The notes under the pieces: generated by a model
The model's input: only the letters and a program-made list of their open reading frames with translations
Database searches by the model: none
What the model was told of the DNA's origin: nothing
Translations under genes and position numbers: made by a program
Shown: positions 59,510 through 64,000 of the stretch, piece by piece
Numbering within the stretch: the first letter of the stretch is position 1
Layout: each line of letters opens with the position of its first letter
DNA from: Okapia johnstoni
Taxonomy: Eukaryota; Chordata; Mammalia; Artiodactyla; Giraffidae
NCBI GenBank assembly: GCA_024291935.2
Contig: CM044311.1
Coordinates: 31,066,001-31,130,000, forward strand
Direction: 5' to 3'
DNA length: 64,000 nucleotides

Positions 59510-59660
59510 ATGGATGAGGATTCAAAGATCATAAGCTTTGGTATCAGAACTGAGCTTACTTTTCTTTGACATCGCCTCATACAAGTGTAGTACTAATTCC
59601 ACAAATCTTTTAAGAGTTAGAAAGTTGTCATGTGGGTGAAGGAATTCTTACTTGTTGAGA
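59510..59660 (+). repeat. Possible MIR fragment
   Basis: TCATAAGCTTTGGTATCAGA and ACTGAGCTTAC resemble the MIR AGCTTTGGAGTCAGACTG region. Weak. Confidence 0.3.
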
Positions 59661-60529
59661 CTCATCTGTGAAACCGGAATTAGCTATACTTAGAAACACA
59701 CATGCTCACGCAAATCCAACTTTATGGATTTTTCTAGCATTGATATTCTACATACCAAAAGCATAGCCCTTTGTCTTGCTGTATTTTGATTGAGGTTCTG
59801 TATTTATACATTTTCTGTCTTCACTTAAAAAATATTTTAAAATGCTGCAACTAATAAAGAAATGCCGGAACTTATTACATGAAAGAGGATCATTTGTGTT
59901 ATTATGTGTTAACAGTTGAATACAGACATTTTTAAAAAACTGAAATAGCCATTTCCATCATCACCTTCTTTATTTCCTCTCTTGTCTCAGTCTTCCTAAA
60001 ATAGGGTTACTCCATCTCATCTCTATTGAATTTTACATTTTATTTGACAATGAAATATGTCAAGCTAAAGACTTCTTAGAATATGGCTATTAAACTATAG
60101 TATATGGAATATTAATTGAAGAAGGTGCTGTGATAGTTATATTTAAGTCAAGCGTTTCTAAAAGTTAGCAGGACATGCAAATGTTGAGAAAGCTAAAAGT
60201 CCTTTTGTCCCTGAAATGAAACAGTGATAAAACTCCAATAAAAAGTGTTCAGTAAATGTAAAACAAGAACTTGTTTTTAGATTTTTGATGTTAGTTTTCA
60301 GGTTCAAATTTTCAGATTTTTATTAAAAACAGCTCTTTATCCTAGTACCTCAAATGAATGCAAGAATCAAGAAAGCTGTTAAATTGTGCTAACAGTGGGA
60401 CTGTTGGAGGACCCTGAAGTTGTTAACTTAATAAATGTCTTTTATTTAATATTTGTTAATCACTATAAATTTTTCATACGCTTTTAAAACAGGAGCTCTA
60501 GCTCCACAACTCTGAGTCTCTTTTATATG

Positions 60530-60930
60530 CTTCCTTCAGCCACAGGAATTTTACACACGCTGTTCCTACTTTTCTTCCTTTGTATAAATCTTACTTTCCA
60601 TGTAGATCTCAGCACTTGTTCTTCTTCTGGGAAACTGTCTCCCTGATCAATCAACTTCTTCTCCAGTCTAGGCTTTCTTATCTGCTACTGCATCTCATTC
60701 ATAACATCATAACAAACGTCATATTTGTTTGTTATGAATGTAACTTGCCCATTGTTTGAGTGATCATGAGATAATTTCCACCTTCTACCTGAACTCTATG
60801 TACCAGGAGGCCAGGGACTGACTCTCCTTTCATTCTCCATTTTTATCCTCAGAGTTTAACAGAATAACTGACACCTCTTAATAGGAACTCAGAAAATGGT
60901 TGAGTGAGTAAAGGTATTAGTGAATGGACA
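60530..60930 (+). repeat. L2 LINE 3' region
   Basis: L2 order: CACGCTGTTCCTACTTTTC, GGGAAACTGTCTCCCTGATC, AACGTCATATTTGTTTGTTA, TGTACCAGGAGGCCAGGGAC, TCCATTTTTATCCTCAGAG and AATAGGAACTCAGAAAATGG with a TGAGTGAGT tail. Confidence 0.6.
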
Positions 60931-61277
60931 AGGAGTGATAATGGAGATTCCTGGCAAATAGCACACTACATATAAAATCACAAAAACGGGAATTGTTGAA
61001 TACGCTAGAAGGACAAACAGATAAATGACAAAGCTAGAAATATTGACAGGCCTTTGTGCTAATCCAAAGAATTTGAATTAACTGAGTATCTTAACTACTA
61101 TGAAGATTTTAAACAGGGGAGAATGTAGTTCCACTCTTCATTTTGGAGGTAAGAACTTGGAAGCATGTGAACTCAGAACTGAAAGAGGATATTGGAAGCA
61201 GGGTGATGAATGAGAAAGACATGGCATCGCTCGGACACTTCTATTTGGTTTCAAAAGCTTTTTGCTTTGTCTTACAG

Positions 61278-61509
61278 GTTGATCGCCAACCCCAGTTTAT
61301 TCAGGGCTACCGAGTGATGTACCGTCAGACTTCAGGCCTGCAGGCTACAACAACATGGCAGAATTTAGATGCCAAAGTCCCAACTGAGAGAAGTGCTGTC
61401 TTAGTCAATCTGAAAAAGGGGGTGACTTATGAAATTAAAGTTCGACCATATTTTAATGAGTTCCAAGGAATGGATAGTGAATCTAAAACAGTCCGTACTA
61501 CTGAAGAAG
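61278..61509 (+). CDS. ROBO2: ROBO2 exon: most of FN3-2
   Basis: A 232 b exon with acceptor CTTACAG ending at 61277 and donor GTCAGT at 61510. It enters in phase 0, encodes 77 codons from VDRQPQFIQGYRVMYRQ to SKTVRTTEE, and exits in phase 1. It completes FN3-2: the C strand FIQGYRVMYRQTSG, the E-F region SAVLVNLKKGVTYEIKVRPY with the tyrosine corner, and NEFQGMDSESKTVRT in the G strand. The pair Thr-Thr in LQATTTWQN replaces the Ser-Ser I recall from human. The next exon (FN3-3, expected to begin by completing Ala in EEAPSAPP) is beyond the window. Confidence 0.96.
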
Positions 61510-64000
61510 GTCAGTATTCAGATTTCTAACATGAACCAACCTTAAACCATAATGAAATCAACTTCTGTTGAAGTTCTAGTTTTATCATCTTCCTTAGAAG
61601 AGTACCAATAGAGAATTCTAAAAGTGAACCTGAGAAGTGTCATTTTTCTCCTTCTATTCTGAGAAGTTCATAGAATCTAACAACTCAAAAATTGTTACTG
61701 CAGGTTTGTGTGCCTGATGCACAGTGAGGGCAAACAAACCAAAATGTCAGAGTTTGGAGCAGAGAAAGGTTTATTGCAGGGCCGTGCAAGGAGATGGGTG
61801 GTTTATGCCTTAAAAAGCCCTGACCTCCTCAAAAGGTTTCAGCAAAGCATAAAGCCAGATATGGGTGGTGGGAAGTCAAAGGGTCTGTGATCAGCTCATA
61901 CACAGTTCTCTTATTGGCTGACGGTGAGGTAATAGGGTAGAATCACAGGGGTTAATAATATCAGTCCTTAGACTCTAGCTTTTCCACATCTGTAAAACAA
62001 CTCAGGAAATGTGCATCAAATACTGTTATCTAGTATTTGTGCATCAAATACTGTTATACCGTTAGAGAGGGGGACTAAAGCAGAGGATAAAGGGGAAGAC
62101 ATGTCCCAGGAAGGCACCGTAGGGTCCTGTTTGGTTACAAACTGACATTCAAGTAGTTTGAATTTTTCTTAAGGAAACATTAGCTTCAACTCTTGTTTGT
62201 CGATACACTGGAATTTGATTATAATACTTTTCCTTTTTGTTTTCACACATGGCTTTAGCTCATTTGGCTTCATTAAAGGACAGGCTAATGGAAACTCAAG
62301 TACACAGGCTGTTCTTTGTCACTCCTCTCTTTTTGGTGTAGTAAAGCATGACATTCGCTCTTATAAGCCTCCTTCCCTATGAGCTCTGCCAGTCAGATTC
62401 ATAATTTCTAATCTGGAAGGCCATTTGAATGTTTGTAATAGCATTCTTCTTAATGATGTCCCCTCTCCACTTCCCCTTGGTAACCTTTTTTGTTGCAGAT
62501 AGTTTAAAATCAATCTGTGATGGACATAAAATTAATATAGTCTCAACTAGTCCATTTTCTAGTGTCCCCTTTCCTAAACTAGAAGTTAGCAATGAATGGT
62601 ATCATCAAAGTACAAAAAGTTATATGCGAAGTATAATAAATCCCCACCTTTTCTGCTTCTCTGCTAAATTTACGTATCCTGCAAGTAAAAAGCCTTTTTT
62701 CTAAACATATTTTATATAAATCAGTATAAAAGCAGCCTTGAGAAAATACGTGTCGATTGTTCATGCTAACATACAGATATACATCTCCAACCAAAGAGCC
62801 TTTAAATTACATATATCTTATAATTAGCAACACAGAGAAAGGTTATCTTCACATTGGTTTACAGGGTGATACTGACACAGGCAGAAGTGCATATTTTTAA
62901 AGGCATCATTAATCAACCTTTAGGATTTATAAAGAAAAAATTACTAAAATTAATAATAGGATCTTTGTCTCCATTAAATTTTGCTTTATGTGGAAAATGT
63001 ATAAAACTAATGAGTAGGGTGGGTAAATTTCGTACAGAATGCTGTGTTTGAAGCACACTTCCAAAAATCAATTTCACTGCAGTTAGACTTTTCCTCCGGA
63101 ATAGACATTTGTCACCATTAGATTTACGTTCATCTCCTCTTTCTGTGGCTTCTGAAGGGAACAAATGGGACTCAGCTGGGCTGTGTCTGGGAACGATGAG
63201 TGAGTTCTTTCACATCTGTGTAATAATTGACCTGTCAGGAAATAGGCACCGTGTTCTCGCCACACCAGCAGTAAGGGAAATGAGAAACCAGTTCTCCAAA
63301 GTGTTACTTTTCAATAAAATCTACTTAATGACTACAAAACCTGTAGGCAAACAGTTGGGTTTATGTCATTGTGCCACATTTCAGACCAGCATTATCACAT
63401 AGAGGAGTAATAAAGAGCAGTATTGTGTCTGTGTGTGTTTTGTACACGGACCAGACTTCAGTGAAATATGTTGTGATAATTTATCAAACATGGGAAGCTT
63501 TATTGGTAAGCTTTTAAATATATTTTATAATTGAAGTGTACACATTTTCAAAGAACTAAATTATGTAGTTATGAAAACATTAATCTTATATGTAAAAATT
63601 CTTTCATAACTCAAAATTATATGACTTTTGCTTCAAGGGTTAGTACTTTGATTTGCTTTTTCAACTTTTGGCTTAAACTCAGAGATATACTGAGAATTGA
63701 TGTTTTCCAAGAAAATTAGTACGACTTAGCTCTCAAATACACTGAATAGGAGATACTACTACTGTCCAAAATCAAGAATTATTTCTTATTCATCTTTTCT
63801 TAGTATATTATAATTAGTTATGGGAAAAACTATAAAGGAAGAGAATTGTAGGAAATTAAAATCTGTCCATTTCACATTTGATCCAACATGAACTGTTTTC
63901 ATTAATATCTTCAGAGTTCCTTGCCCATCAATGTAAAATAAGTTTCAAATCTTAAATTATGAATCAGTTTACAACAATCAGTTATGTTTCTCATTATGAA
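61510..64000 (+). other. ROBO2: Intron downstream of FN3-2 (5' part)
   Basis: At least 2,491 b to the window end without another exon that I can support. An ERV LTR lies at about 61700-62145. The rest (62146-64000) holds no recognised repeat. The short open frames on both strands lack domain features. Bases about 63050-63420 are repeat-free and of moderate complexity. Confidence 0.8.
61700..62145 (-). mobile_element. Solo ERV LTR fragment, antisense
   Basis: On the minus strand it shows LTR order: a TATA-like GCATAAACC (about 61803-61811), the poly(A) signal CAATAAACC about 40 b later (61770-61780), then TCTGCTCCAAACTCTGACAT and TTTGGTTTGTTTGCCCTC toward the 3' edge, ending near TGCATCAGGCACACAAACC. 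No internal viral genes are attached. It contains a 16-17 b word GTGCATCAAATACTGTTAT twice (about 62010-62055), 28 b apart. It is of a different type from the LTR at 45 kb. Confidence 0.7.

Larger units (their letters stand above)
53790..61277 (+). other. ROBO2: Intron within FN3-2
   Basis: A 7,488 b intron. It contains an old antisense L1 (54003-54990), AT-rich low complexity (about 55050-55130 and 55560-55640), Bov-tA in sense (56237-56440), Bov-tA antisense (58529-58742), a possible MIR near 59510-59660 and an L2 piece (60530-60930). Nothing else is recognised in 56441-58528 or 58743-60529. The 135 b just before the exon are open in frame with it from an ATG at 61143. Confidence 0.8.
1..64000 (+). 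other. ROBO2: ROBO2 gene body, internal part (introns plus 10 exons)
   Basis: The joined exons give one continuous reading frame matching the ROBO2 ectodomain from mid-Ig3 to late FN3-2. ROBO2 is a single-pass axon-guidance receptor that binds SLIT ligands through its N-terminal Ig domains. It signals repulsion through cytoplasmic CC motifs that lie outside this window. The paralogue ROBO1 is excluded by diagnostic stretches such as [30 protein letters not shown] and RPPPIILQGPANQTLAVDG, where ROBO1 has different residues. Neither a promoter and first exon nor a last exon and poly(A) site is present, so the window is internal to a very large transcription unit. The identity rests on remembered family sequence, not on a search. 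Confidence 0.96.

Noticed and set aside
1..64000. CRISPR arrays, operons, prophage or bacterial-type systems
   Set aside because: The window is vertebrate intron and exon sequence. The tandem structures are microsatellites and SINEs.

Overview
The window is mammalian genomic DNA from a pecoran ruminant (cattle, sheep, goat, deer group). Two observations support this. The coding pieces are spliced vertebrate exons. The introns carry ruminant-restricted repeats: Bov-A2 and Bov-A SINEs, Bov-tA tRNA-derived SINEs, Bov-B (RTE) LINE fragments, a young L1 3' end, and ruminant-type ERV LTRs. I cannot tell the species within that group.

The whole window lies inside one gene on the + strand, ROBO2 (roundabout guidance receptor 2, a SLIT receptor). 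It holds nine constitutive internal exons and one 12-base microexon, coding for the ectodomain from the second half of Ig3 to the second half of FN3-2. The order is: 4230-4357 (Ig3 C-terminal half), microexon 9374-9385, 30040-30164 and 34993-35164 (Ig4), 41236-41441 and 47341-47422 (Ig5), 47858-48020 and 49609-49775 (FN3-1), 53668-53789 and 61278-61509 (FN3-2). All have AG/GT borders, all phases join, and the joined frame is open. The first exons (signal peptide, Ig1, Ig2, first half of Ig3) lie upstream. FN3-3, the membrane segment and the cytoplasmic CC motifs lie downstream.

The most interesting item is the microexon at 9374-9385. It adds four residues (A-R-P-V) exactly at the Ig3/Ig4 junction, keeps the frame, and is flanked on both sides by YCAY clusters of the NOVA-binding type. 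It corresponds to the conserved, NOVA-regulated ROBO1/ROBO2 microexon reported in mammals, so it is a known system that ORF-based gene calling cannot see.

The introns (435 b to 20.7 kb) are AT-rich and filled with repeats of several ages. Old L2, MIR and L1M pieces are overprinted by artiodactyl and ruminant SINEs, Bov-B, L1 and LTRs. Several insertions have clear target-site duplications and some are nested: L1 in an older repeat at 14.7-16.3 kb, Bov-B in L2 at 28.5-29.4 kb, and Bov-B abutting an LTR at 45.0-46.1 kb. A local duplication (35576-35845 and 38063-38328) and a 38-base near-identical direct repeat (2952 and 4869) are not explained by families I recognise. Several repeat-free intronic stretches look like candidate conserved non-coding elements, but this needs alignment. 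I found no second gene, no functional RNA gene, no CRISPR array and no undescribed system.
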